Positions 56,840 to 64,000 of a stretch of 64,000 nt of DNA are shown in pieces; the first letter of the stretch is position 1; each line of letters begins with the position of its first letter. The stretch lies in contig NZ_BMQM01000004.1 of NCBI RefSeq assembly GCF_014648115.1, positions 137,155-201,154 of the forward strand, read 5' to 3'. The notes beneath the pieces are model-generated. The model was not told the origin of the DNA, searched no databases, and saw only the letters and a list, made by a program, of their open reading frames with translations. The position numbers were made by a program, and so were the translations under genes. This DNA is from Deinococcus seoulensis (GTDB lineage Bacteria > Deinococcota > Deinococci > Deinococcales > Deinococcaceae).

Positions 56840-57272
56840 CGCGTACCTCAGCGAGACGCTGCACGCCCCCGCGCAGGGTGTCGGCGTGGTCACCCGGCCC
56901 GGCCACGCGCCCGCCCTCACCTGGAACGGCCATCAGGTCGGGCAGGTCACCGCCGCGCACCTCGGCCGGTACCGGTTCAGTCCGGTCCGCGCCGGGCGGG
57001 TCCTCGGTCCCATCGTGACGCCCGAGCAACTGGAAGTCCTGGCCGCCCGCTTCTACCGGGGTGAGGTGGGCCTGGACCTGCGCGCCCCGGCGAGGCTGAC
57101 CCTGCCCGCCATCCGCTGGCCCCTGCGCCGCGCCCAGCGTGAGGAGGCCTGCCCCCGCTGCGGCGGCACGTTCCCGCTGGCCGCCCACGACTTCACGGGC
57201 GAGTCGATGGGCCGCGAGTGCCTGACCTGCGAGTACGCCGAGGACCTGCAGGGCCGCCCGATCCCCGAGTAA
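56832..57272 (+). CDS. Island protein with a C-terminal zinc ribbon
   Basis: 146 residues from the ATG at 56832, eight bases inside the preceding gene. N-terminal part beta-rich (LTWNGHQVGQVTAAHLGRYRF), C-terminal CPRCGG...CLTCEYA (about 113-136) is a two-CxxC zinc ribbon. No family recognised. Last gene of the cassette; a strong hairpin follows. Confidence 0.7.
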   Translation: MPDAYLSETLHAPAQGVGVVTRPGHAPALTWNGHQVGQVTAAHLGRYRFSPVRAGRVLGPIVTPEQLEVLAARFYRGEVGLDLRAPARLTLPAIRWPLRRAQREEACPRCGGTFPLAAHDFTGESMGRECLTCEYAEDLQGRPIPE

Positions 57273-57292
57273 CTGTCCACCACGGTAGACAC

Positions 57293-57322
57293 GCGCCCCC
57301 ACCCTTCTGAAGGTGGGGGCGC
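57293..57322. terminator. Hairpin ending the island cassette
   Basis: GCGCCCCCACC (57293-57303) pairs perfectly with GGTGGGGGCGC (57312-57322) over an eight-base loop. There is no T run, but its place after the cassette supports a terminator. Confidence 0.6.
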
Positions 57323-57398
57323 ACCCCAGGACGCCCTGCGCCAACGGCGTCTGAATGCCTGATTCATGGTGTCACGCCGAACCGCGAGACAATCGACC

Positions 57399-57899
57399 AT
57401 GAACTCCACGCATCACGACACCCAGCACTCCGCAGCGCACACCCGGCACGCGCCGTACCGACGGTTCCTGGGGATGCTACTGGCCTCGGCCGCCGTCATG
57501 TACGTGGTCATGCACTTCAACACGTACCAGATGGATCACGTGTACTTCAGCTGGACCCGCCTGTACATGACCATGATGTCGACGGCCACCATGGCCGTCG
57601 TCATGTTTCTGTTCATGCGGGGCATGTACACCGACCGGACGAAGAACGCGGCCTTGCTGGCCGGAAGTGCGGTGCTGTTCCTCAGTGGCCTGTGGCTGGT
57701 CCGGTCGCAGGCCCTGGTGGGTGACGTGGCGTGGATGCGGGCGATGATTCCGCATCACTCCATTGCCATTCTCACCAGTGAACGCGCGCAGCTGAAAGAT
57801 CCGCGGGTGCGTGCACTGGCGAACGGCATCATCGAAACGCAGAAACGGGAGATCACGGAGATGAAAACGTACATCCGTGACCTGTCCAGCGGGCAGTGA
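57399..57899 (+). CDS. Membrane DUF305 protein
   Basis: 166 residues. Three hydrophobic segments (about 25-41, 52-69 and 77-93; LLASAAVMYVVMHF, MTMMSTATMAVVMFLF, AALLAGSAVLFLSGLW) are followed by a DUF305 domain with the motif MIPHHSIAI and the C-terminal KREITEMKTYI. DUF305 proteins are ferritin-like four-helix bundles often encoded with copper or heavy-metal resistance genes. The start at 57399 is the ATG after GACAAT. The cluster runs on to a second DUF305 gene and a two-component system. Confidence 0.88.
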   Translation: MNSTHHDTQHSAAHTRHAPYRRFLGMLLASAAVMYVVMHFNTYQMDHVYFSWTRLYMTMMSTATMAVVMFLFMRGMYTDRTKNAALLAGSAVLFLSGLWLVRSQALVGDVAWMRAMIPHHSIAILTSERAQLKDPRVRALANGIIETQKREITEMKTYIRDLSSGQ

Positions 57900-57979
57900 C
57901 GCCCCTCGCCGGCCTCTGATGGCCGCGGCACGCCGCCCCCCTTTACAGAAGCTGAACACCACGCCCGTACCGTAACGGC

Positions 57980-58561
57980 ATGCAGATCCACACTGTCCTC
58001 CTGACTGTCCTGACGGCCACGGCACTCACCGGCACGCCCGCCCTGGCCCAGATGAACCACAGCATGCACGGCGCCCAGACCAGCCCCTCGGGTGCCGTCC
58101 CCACGGGCCTCGCGCAACTCACCGGGAAAACATTTGACCGCGCGTACCTTTCCATGATGATCGCCCACCATCAGGGTGCCATTGACATGAGTCAGGCTGT
58201 GAAAGGCCGCTTGAAGGACCCGCAGGTCAAAACGTGGGCCGCTGCCGTCATCCGCGATCAAACGCTTGAACTCACTGCCATGAACGGCTGGCTGAGAACG
58301 CTGGGCGGTATCGACACGGCGCGGCGCAGCGTGATGGCCGCCGACATGAACGGCATGGTCACCGCGCTCACTGCTGCCAGGAACCCGGATCAGGCGTTCG
58401 TGCAGGGCATGCTGCCCCATCACGCGTCCGCGCTGGACATGGCGAACCTCGCCCTGCAGCGCAGCAGTGACGCACGCGTGCTGAAACTCTCGCGTGACAT
58501 CATCAAGGCGCAGGCGGATGAAATGTACGCCTTCAAGCTGTGGCTCGCGCGGTCCCGCTGA
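57980..58561 (+). CDS. Secreted DUF305 protein
   Basis: 193 residues. Signal peptide (LLTVLTATALTGTPALAQ, cleaved near ALA-Q), then a DUF305 domain with both His motifs: YLSMMIAHHQGAIDMSQ and FVQGMLPHHASALDMAN. A Met/His-rich start MNHSMHG supports copper binding. TACCGT (57968-57973) lies six bases before the ATG. Probably a periplasmic metal-binding protein; the metal is inferred, not shown. Confidence 0.9.
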   Translation: MQIHTVLLTVLTATALTGTPALAQMNHSMHGAQTSPSGAVPTGLAQLTGKTFDRAYLSMMIAHHQGAIDMSQAVKGRLKDPQVKTWAAAVIRDQTLELTAMNGWLRTLGGIDTARRSVMAADMNGMVTALTAARNPDQAFVQGMLPHHASALDMANLALQRSSDARVLKLSRDIIKAQADEMYAFKLWLARSR

Positions 58562-58598
58562 CCCTGACCGTTCCCGCCAGTACTCTGGAGGCACCGTC

Positions 58599-59267
58599 AT
58601 GGCGCGCATTCTGATCGTAGACGATGACCCGGCCATCCTGGAGATCCTGGGAGCCTACCTGCGCGCCGAGGATCACACTGTCCTCGAAGCGCAGGACGGG
58701 CTTACCGGGCAGGCGCGGCTGGTGGAAGCGGACCTGGCCATCCTGGACTGGATGCTCCCAGGCATCAGCGGGCTGGAACTGGCCCGTCAGCAACGCCAGG
58801 CGCACCCGGACTTCCCGCTGCTGCTGCTGACCGCACGTGGAGAGGAAGAAGACCGCCTGCACGGCCTGAACGTCGGCGCGGACGATTACGTCACCAAGCC
58901 GTTCTCGCCGCGTGAAGTGGTGGCGCGCGTGCGGGCGCTGCTGCGCCGGGCGCGCCTGCACGGCCGCGTGTCACTCGGGGGACTGCAACTGGATGAGCAC
59001 GCCCGGACAGCTCAACTGGACGGTGAGGATCTCACCCTGTCCAAACTCGAGTTTGACCTTCTGCTGACCCTGGCGCGTCACCCGGGGTTCGTCTGGTCGC
59101 GGGACCGACTGCTGGACCGGGTGTGGGGCGCTGATTTCCCCGGTGTTGAGCGGGTGGTGGACGTTCACATGGCGGGCCTGCGCAGGAAACTTCAGGAGTG
59201 CCCGGAACGGCCCCGGTTCATTGAAACGGTACGCGGCGTGGGCTACCGCTTCCGGGATGAACCGTGA
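58599..59267 (+). CDS. OmpR/PhoB-type response regulator
   Basis: 222 residues. Receiver domain with the acidic pair DDD near 8-10, phospho-acceptor Asp in LAILDWMLPG (about 50) and Lys in TKPFSPRE (about 101); C-terminal winged helix with FDLLLTLARHPGFVWSRDRLLDRVWG and VVDVHMAGLRRKL...RGVGYRF. CTGGAGG precedes the ATG. Overlaps the kinase gene by four bases. It probably controls the DUF305 genes and itself. Confidence 0.95.
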   Translation: MARILIVDDDPAILEILGAYLRAEDHTVLEAQDGLTGQARLVEADLAILDWMLPGISGLELARQQRQAHPDFPLLLLTARGEEEDRLHGLNVGADDYVTKPFSPREVVARVRALLRRARLHGRVSLGGLQLDEHARTAQLDGEDLTLSKLEFDLLLTLARHPGFVWSRDRLLDRVWGADFPGVERVVDVHMAGLRRKLQECPERPRFIETVRGVGYRFRDEP

Positions 59268-60358
59268 AACTCTTCCCCCGCCTGTTCCTGGGGCACCTGC
59301 TGGTGATCCTGGTGGCGCTGGCCGCCCTCTTCCTGATGGCAGAACTGACGGCACCCAGCTTCTACCGGCATCACGTGGAGCAGATGGTCACCCTGCTTGG
59401 CCCCGAGGGGCGCGCCCTGCGGCCCGACCTGGAGAACGGCATGCGCCGCACCCTGAACGCCGCCCTGATCGCCGCGGCGCCATTCGCGGTTCTGGTCGCT
59501 GTCGTCACGGCCTTCCTCACGTCCAGGCGGATCGTGCAGTCCGTGCAACTCCTGTCCGAGGGGAGTCAGGCGCTGGCCGTGGGGCGGACGGGACAGCGCC
59601 TTCCTGAAACGGGACGTGATGAACTGGCGGTCCTGGCCCGGAATTTTAACGTCATGGCCAGTTCGCTGGAACGGGTCGAGCAGGACCGCGTGGCGTTGAT
59701 CGGGAACGTGGGGCATGAACTCCGCACGCCGCTGGCGGCCCTGCGGGGGTACGCGGAGGCCCTGACGGACGGGGTGATCGCCCCTGAGCGTGTGAGTCCA
59801 GCCATTGCCCGTGAGGTTCGCACCATGGAGCGGTTGGCCAGTGACCTGAGCATGGTGTCCAGGGTCGAGGCGGGGCAAGTTGCGCTGCAACCCGTGACCT
59901 TTCACGCGCGTGAGCTGCTCATGGCCGCAGCGGAACGCTTTGAGGACGCGTACCGGGAACGTCAGGTTGCACTCACGTGGTCAGAGCAGAGTGGCCCGCT
60001 GGCTGTCCGGGCGGACTTCGAGCGTTCACTGCAGGTCCTGTCGAACCTCCTCACGAACGCCCTGCGGCACGTGCCGGACGGGGGGCAGGTCACCGTGACG
60101 GCGTGCCTTGCGGGACGGGACGTCATGTTCGCGGTGCAGGACAACGGCAGCGGAATCCCGGCTGAGCATCTGGGCCGGATCTTCGAGCGGTTCTACCGCG
60201 TGGATCCCGCCCGGACGAGAGGGGAGGGCAGTGGCGTGGGCCTGACGATCGCCCGGGGGTTGGCGGAGCAGATGGGCGGATGCCTGGAGGTCAAGTCCGG
60301 CCCGGCGGGCAGCACCTTCCGCTTCGCCCTGCCTGCTTCGTCTGGAGGCTCGCCTTGA
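59264..60358 (+). CDS. Sensor histidine kinase
   Basis: 364 residues from the GTG in a GTGA overlap. Two membrane helices (about 5-28 and 67-88) enclose a short external loop of about 40 residues (TAPSFYRHHVEQMVTLLGPEGRAL), then HAMP (SRRIVQSVQLLSEGSQALAVGRTG), the HisKA H-box GHELRTPLAALRGY with the phosphorylated His, and the ATP-binding domain with N-box NLLTNALRH, G1 DNGSGIP, and G2 GEGSGVGLTIARG. The external loop carries His-His, which could bind a metal. Complete two-component partner of the upstream regulator. Confidence 0.95.
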   Translation: MKLFPRLFLGHLLVILVALAALFLMAELTAPSFYRHHVEQMVTLLGPEGRALRPDLENGMRRTLNAALIAAAPFAVLVAVVTAFLTSRRIVQSVQLLSEGSQALAVGRTGQRLPETGRDELAVLARNFNVMASSLERVEQDRVALIGNVGHELRTPLAALRGYAEALTDGVIAPERVSPAIAREVRTMERLASDLSMVSRVEAGQVALQPVTFHARELLMAAAERFEDAYRERQVALTWSEQSGPLAVRADFERSLQVLSNLLTNALRHVPDGGQVTVTACLAGRDVMFAVQDNGSGIPAEHLGRIFERFYRVDPARTRGEGSGVGLTIARGLAEQMGGCLEVKSGPAGSTFRFALPASSGGSP

Positions 60359-60416
60359 CGGGCGTGCTGGGTGGAACTGAGCCGGAGAGGGCCGCGGGTT
60401 GGTGCGCGGTGTTCAG

Positions 60417-60438
60417 GCTGGCGTTACCGGCCGCCAGC
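60417..60438. terminator. Weak hairpin between kinase gene and convergent island gene
   Basis: GCTGGCG (60417-60423) pairs with CGCCAGC (60432-60438) with an eight-base loop. No T run; it is the only structured element in the 117-base gap. Confidence 0.3.
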
Positions 60439-60475
60439 GCCCTGAGGGAGCGCCTGTCAGTGCCGGAAGCACCAT

Positions 60476-60715
60476 TCAGCTCCAGCTGACCTCGGCGGTC
60501 ACGTCCGCGACGCAGGGCTGCCCGCCGTCCCAGGCGCCCTGCGCCAGCTCGCGCGCCTGCCCGTAGGTCAGGTGCGGGTACGCTTTGACCAGCTCGTTGG
60601 TGAGGCTGTGGGGACCGCTGACCTGCACGCGCCGGAACGAGTCCAGGACGCCCCAGTGAACCAGGTCGAAGCTGCGGGCGGCGGGGCGGATTGCGGGGGT
60701 GCTGGATTCGGTCAT
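60476..60715 (-). CDS. Uncharacterised small island protein
   Basis: 79 residues from the ATG at 60715. Small helical protein (SFDLVHWGVLDSFRRVQVSGPHSLTNELVKAYPHLTYGQARELAQG); the second half could be a short helix-turn-helix-like element, but no family is recognised. Upstream it carries a module of about 113 bases (60730-60842) that is repeated in front of the next gene at 61711-61834. Confidence 0.65.
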   Translation of the reverse strand: MTESSTPAIRPAARSFDLVHWGVLDSFRRVQVSGPHSLTNELVKAYPHLTYGQARELAQGAWDGGQPCVADVTAEVSWS

Positions 60716-60729
60716 AAAGTACGCTCCTG

Positions 60730-60842
60730 ATCGTCTGGGACGGTGTTTTTCGCTGTCTTTAGTCTGAAGGTCGGACCCTGCGAAGTAAAGTCGGATCTGG
60801 CTGAAAATGCCGTCCCAGACGCTCTCGTTCGGTTCGGCTGAA
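60730..60842 (-). promoter_or_regulatory. Duplicated promoter module, copy A
   Basis: On the minus strand it holds, in order: TTCAGCCGAACCGAACGAGA, GCGTCTGGGACGGC, TCCGACTTTACTTCG, GTCCGACCTTCAGACT and CACCGTCCCAGACGAT, then a ribosome site AGGAG. TTTACT and CAGACT are 17 bases apart and may be the -35 and -10 boxes. The order and wording match copy B at 61711-61834. GTC-CCA-GAC is a repeated palindromic core. Confidence 0.6.
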
Positions 60843-60873
60843 CACAAAAGAGCGGGAGGCCGAAGCCCCCCGC
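60842..60873 (-). terminator. Terminator after the 61698-60889 gene
   Basis: On the minus strand GCGGGGGGC-TTCG-GCCTCCCGC forms a stem with a stable TTCG tetraloop and is followed by TCTTTTGTGTT. Clear rho-independent terminator. Confidence 0.85.
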
Positions 60874-60888
60874 TGATCGTCTGGTCGG

Positions 60889-61698
60889 TCACGCCGCCCG
60901 GCTCACCTGCCACTGCGCCTTGGCCTTCAGGCGGCCCTGCACGACCCGCGCGCGGGCGTCGTCCGCCGCCTCGCCGTCCAGCAGCGTGACCGTCACCGCC
61001 TGCCCGTCCAGCAGCAGCTGACCGCCTTCCACCGTCACCAGTGCCCAGAAGGTCTCGCCGTCCGGCGTGGCCGCCAGGAACGCCAGCCACGCGGCCCCCT
61101 GGCCCAGTGCGCGCCCGGCGGCGGCGGCCAGTTCCTTGCTCGCGTAAACGGCCTGGGGCTTGGCCTGCAGGTGCATGAGCGGGTTGCGGGCCTCGTCACT
61201 GGTGGCCACCACCAGGGCGCTGACGTCACCGCCGCAGGGCGGGCCGTACTTGATCACCACGCGGGCGGGCTTATCGCCCTTCAGCTTCGCGGTGCGCTTG
61301 GCCTTGGCGGGCGTCGCCTCGCTGGCCGGGGCGGGTTCTGCGGTCGCCTGCTCGGCCTCTGCGGGGGTGACGGGCGTCTCCACGACTTCACCCTCGGGGG
61401 TAACCGCTGCCGCGCCTTCCAGGGCCGTCTCCAGGGCATCCTCCAGGGTGTCCGGCTCCCCGTGATCGGCGTTCGCGGCCAGCTCGGCGCGGATCTCGGC
61501 GGCCGCCTCGAACGCCTCATCGCGGCCCATCTCCTCGGCCTGGGCGATCAGGCGGCGCAGTTCGCCCGGCGTCAGGCGGGTACGGCCGTCGTTGGTGGTC
61601 AGGTGGAAGTCGGTACTGGTGCGGGTCACGTACAGGCCCACGGCCTTCGCTTCGGCGAGGAGTTGGTCTTTCTGGGCGGCCGTCATTGCTTTGGTCAT
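60889..61698 (-). CDS. Uncharacterised island protein with disordered centre
   Basis: 269 residues from the second of two adjacent ATGs (61698); AAGGAG lies six bases before it. N-terminal domain (about 1-75) helical with LTPGELRRLIAQAEEMGRDE; the centre (about 80-140) is Ala/Glu/Pro-rich and disordered; a C-terminal domain follows (ARVVIKYGPPCGGDVSALVVATSDEARNP and FWALVTVEGGQLLLDGQAVTVTLLD). Unrecognised. It has its own promoter module and terminator, like a cassette gene. Confidence 0.7.
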   Translation of the reverse strand: MTKAMTAAQKDQLLAEAKAVGLYVTRTSTDFHLTTNDGRTRLTPGELRRLIAQAEEMGRDEAFEAAAEIRAELAANADHGEPDTLEDALETALEGAAAVTPEGEVVETPVTPAEAEQATAEPAPASEATPAKAKRTAKLKGDKPARVVIKYGPPCGGDVSALVVATSDEARNPLMHLQAKPQAVYASKELAAAAGRALGQGAAWLAFLAATPDGETFWALVTVEGGQLLLDGQAVTVTLLDGEAADDARARVVQGRLKAKAQWQVSRAA

Positions 61699-61710
61699 CA
61701 TCGTCTCCTT

Positions 61711-61834
61711 ATCGTCTGGGACGGTGTTTTCCCGTTCCTCGGATGTCTGCAGTCTGAAGGTCGGACGATCCGAAGTAAAGTCGGATGAAACGAAAAAAGA
61801 CCGTCTGGGACGGTCTCGTTCGGTTCGGCTGAAC
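61711..61834 (-). promoter_or_regulatory. Duplicated promoter module, copy B, with embedded terminator
   Basis: Same ordered blocks as copy A. In this copy GACCGTC-CCA-GACGGTC (61815-61799) is a perfect hairpin followed on the minus strand by TTTTTT, a full terminator for transcripts entering from the right, although no minus-strand gene is there. TTTACT and CAGACT are again 17 bases apart. The same GTCCCAGAC core recurs beside the ribosome site (61712-61726). Bases 61835-62009 have no other gene; they hold the promoter of the methyltransferase gene. Confidence 0.6.
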
Positions 61835-62009
61835 AGGGGAGGGGTGGCAAGAATGACGGATCAGGCTGGCTGACTGTGGAGGGGGTCGGCCTCGGTGATT
61901 GAGCGATTGCCGGAATGGTGCCTGCCACGCCGCATGCAGGATGGAAATGTTTCTGGATCTGACCCCACTTGCCCTGAATTCGCGAAATGCACCCGTTACA
62001 CTGCTCCGT

Positions 62010-64000
62010 ATGCCCGTCGAACTCATCTGGGATGGAAAATATGACCAGCACGGCAAGCGCGTGCAACCGGTGCGCCTGGCCCTGCCGTTCCAGACCATCG
62101 AAACCATCAATGAGAGCAACCAGCAGCGCATGCAGACGCTGGACATGTTCAGCAGCGGCAAGGACACGGAGTGGCGTAACCGTCTGATCTGGGGCGACAA
62201 GAAGTACGTGCTGCCCAGCCTTCTCGAGGAATTCCGGGGCAAAGTCGATCTCATCTACATAGACCCTCCTTTTGCGACGGGAGCGGATTTTAGTTTTACG
62301 GCGCAGATTGCTGAAGATCCAGATCATAATGAGAATTCGTCTGCATCATTTGTTAAGCAGCCAAGCATGCTTGAGAATAAGGCGTATAGAGACACATGGG
62401 GTAAAGGCCTTGATGGTTTTATTCAGTGGTTCTATGAAACATCTATATTGCTTCGAGAACTCTTAAGCGACAGAGGATCGATTTATGTGCATATAGGTCC
62501 TAATGTTTCCCATTACCTTAAATTGATTCTCGATGAAGTATTTGGCATAGATAACTACATAAGTGAGATCATTTGGCGAAGAGCATTTGCTCACAATGAT
62601 CCAAAAAAACACGGAATAATACACGACACAATATTATATTTTTCTAAGAGTAAGGATAGAGTTTGGAACAAACTTTATCAAAAATCCAGTCCGGAATACA
62701 TAGAACAATTTTTTGATCAATACGATGAGATAAGAAAAGAGAGATACGCTAGGCATCCACTTGACGCCCCAAAACATGGCAACGGAGGTAACCTTGTCTA
62801 TGAATGGCGCGGAGTGTGGCCTTCTTCAAATAGAACTTGGGCAATGACTAGAGAAAAAATGGAGGAGTTGGATAAATTGGGAAAGATTCACTATCCTAAA
62901 AAGGGGGTGCCAAGACTAAAAAAGTACGAGAGTGAGCATGAAGGCACTGTCCTGCAGGATATTTGGATCGACATAAATAAAATACATAACCAATCTCAGG
63001 AACTACTAAATTATCCTACGCAGAAGCCCGAGGCACTTTTGGAGCGCATCATCAAAGCGTCTTCCAACCCAGGCGACCTCGTACTTGACTGCTTCTGTGG
63101 ATCTGGGACCACGGCGGCCGTGGCGGAGAAGTTGGGGCGGCGCTGGATCACCTGTGACCTGGGGCGCTTCGCTATTCACACGGCGCGCAAGCGGCTGCTC
63201 AGCATTGAAGGGGTCAAGCCCTTTGTGGTGCAGAACCTGGGTAAGTACGAGCGTCAGGCGTGGCAGGCCGCCGAATGGGACGACCTGGAAACGGCCCGCG
63301 CCCGCGAAGTGGCGTACCGGCAGTTCATCCTCCAGCTCTACGGCGCTGAGGAACTGCCCGGCGGCACCTGGACGCACGGCCTGAAAGCGGGGCGGCTGGT
63401 ACATGTGGGCGCCGTCGACGCCCCCGTGACGGAAGGTGACCTGAAAGCCATCGTGCGAGAGGTCTGGCAGCGCGCCGGAGCTGAGGGAGCCACCGCCAGC
63501 GCGGACGTGCTGGGCTGGGACTTCGCCTTCGAGCTGAACGAGACTGGCCTGAACATGGCTAAAAAGGCGGGCGTGGAGATCAAGTTCAAGAAGATCCCCC
63601 GCGAGGTGCTCGAGAAGAAAGCCGTGGATCAGGGTGATATCCGCTTCTACGAGCTGGGTGCAGCGGAGGTCGGGACCGAGATCAAGGGCCGCCGCCTGAC
63701 CCTGACGCTCAAAGACTTCCTCATGCCGCAGGACGACATTCCCCAGGACGTGCAGAAGAGCATCACTCACTGGTCGCAGCTCGTGGATTACTGGGCCATC
63801 GACTGGGATTTCAAGGGCGATACCTTCCACAACCAGTGGCAGGCGTACCGTACCCGCAAGCAGAGCAAGCTGGAGCAAGTGGCCCGGCACGATTACGAGG
63901 CGCGCGGCACGTACACCGTGCTTGTCAAAGTCATCGACCAAGAGTTTCCACGCGAGAGAGAACAGCGACCAGCACGAAGGCCCAGGAGGCAGGGGCTTGA
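62010..64000 (+). CDS. Beta-class DNA methyltransferase (type III Mod-like), C-terminus outside window
   Basis: 663 codons visible, open at the window end. DPPFATG (motif IV, amino-methylase class) precedes DCFCGSGTTAAVAEKLGRRW (motif I) with the variable recognition part between them, the beta-class order used by type III Mod enzymes. The first ~85 codons are GC-rich host-like sequence (LPFQTIETINESNQQRMQT); from just before motif IV to just before motif I (about 62270-63040) the DNA is clearly AT-rich, after which GC is high again. This points to exchange of the central part. TACACT (61997-62002) is seven bases before the ATG. A partner restriction gene would be expected beyond the window. 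Confidence 0.88.
   Translation, partial: MPVELIWDGKYDQHGKRVQPVRLALPFQTIETINESNQQRMQTLDMFSSGKDTEWRNRLIWGDKKYVLPSLLEEFRGKVDLIYIDPPFATGADFSFTAQIAEDPDHNENSSASFVKQPSMLENKAYRDTWGKGLDGFIQWFYETSILLRELLSDRGSIYVHIGPNVSHYLKLILDEVFGIDNYISEIIWRRAFAHNDPKKHGIIHDTILYFSKSKDRVWNKLYQKSSPEYIEQFFDQYDEIRKERYARHPLDAPKHGNGGNLVYEWRGVWPSSNRTWAMTREKMEELDKLGKIHYPKKGVPRLKKYESEHEGTVLQDIWIDINKIHNQSQELLNYPTQKPEALLERIIKASSNPGDLVLDCFCGSGTTAAVAEKLGRRWITCDLGRFAIHTARKRLLSIEGVKPFVVQNLGKYERQAWQAAEWDDLETARAREVAYRQFILQLYGAEELPGGTWTHGLKAGRLVHVGAVDAPVTEGDLKAIVREVWQRAGAEGATASADVLGWDFAFELNETGLNMAKKAGVEIKFKKIPREVLEKKAVDQGDIRFYELGAAEVGTEIKGRRLTLTLKDFLMPQDDIPQDVQKSITHWSQLVDYWAIDWDFKGDTFHNQWQAYRTRKQSKLEQVARHDYEARGTYTVLVKVIDQEFPREREQRPARRPRRQGL

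Noticed and set aside
61698..62327. 209-codon minus-strand frame upstream of the methyltransferase
   Set aside because: It overlaps the start of the methyltransferase and a promoter module; no domain and no ribosome site.

Overview
The window comes from a high-GC bacterium that is almost certainly a Deinococcus. It carries an archaeal-type second aspartyl-tRNA synthetase. Many genes have no leader: a TANNNT -10 box sits 4-10 (mostly 6-7) bases before the start codon, a known Deinococcus habit. It also has the YqjM-type old yellow enzyme, a long RecG and families of small dispersed intergenic repeats. Assignment to the genus is an inference; I cannot name the species.

Layout. Bases 1-16657 hold ordinary chromosomal genes: DUF898 protein (cut at base 1), cold shock protein, gamma-carbonic anhydrase-like protein, an SDR, a TetR regulator divergent from a giant YhgE/Pip membrane protein with three shared operator palindromes, recG plus a HAD protein, an MFS exporter, an aldo/keto reductase, two overlapping genes (MBL plus unknown), and a citE-maoC pair. 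Bases 16761-28316 hold the aspS2 locus with a probable Asn/Asp attenuation leader, a secreted protein, an alpha/beta hydrolase, a spermidine-synthase-like protein, a split chromate transporter, an ABC-2 exporter whose two permeases are joined by a repeat-derived micro-ORF, an old yellow enzyme and an orphan ABC ATPase. Bases 28419-45577 hold a Crp/Fnr regulator, an FAH protein, a GAF-GGDEF-EAL protein, an acyl-CoA dehydrogenase, an LGFP-repeat protein, an amino-sugar/cell-wall group (GH3 NagZ-like, nanE, sugar-binding protein, GH20 hexosaminidase) and a peptide ABC importer lacking its ATPases. Bases 45672-54066 hold DegV, a beta-hydroxyacid dehydrogenase, SPFH, YchJ, a TrmH-type methyltransferase, and a small membrane protein-MBL-purD chain.

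From tRNA-Leu(CAA) at 54116 onward the content changes to what looks like a genomic island running out of the window. It contains an XRE repressor facing a cassette of six overlapping small genes (one with DUF3560), two DUF305 genes with a two-component system, two island genes driven by duplicated promoter modules, and a beta-class DNA methyltransferase whose central recognition part is strikingly AT-rich. No integrase is visible.

The most unusual features are regulatory. (1) A 13-codon leaderless peptide with five Asn and two Asp codons precedes a terminator ahead of aspS2. (2) A dispersed inverted-repeat element ends in ATACGGA, and its end is fused to the stop codon of about eight genes. 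(3) Micro-ORFs (ahead of citE, ahead of the spermidine-synthase-like gene, and between two ABC permeases) end in a GTGA/TTGA overlap with the next start and probably couple its translation.
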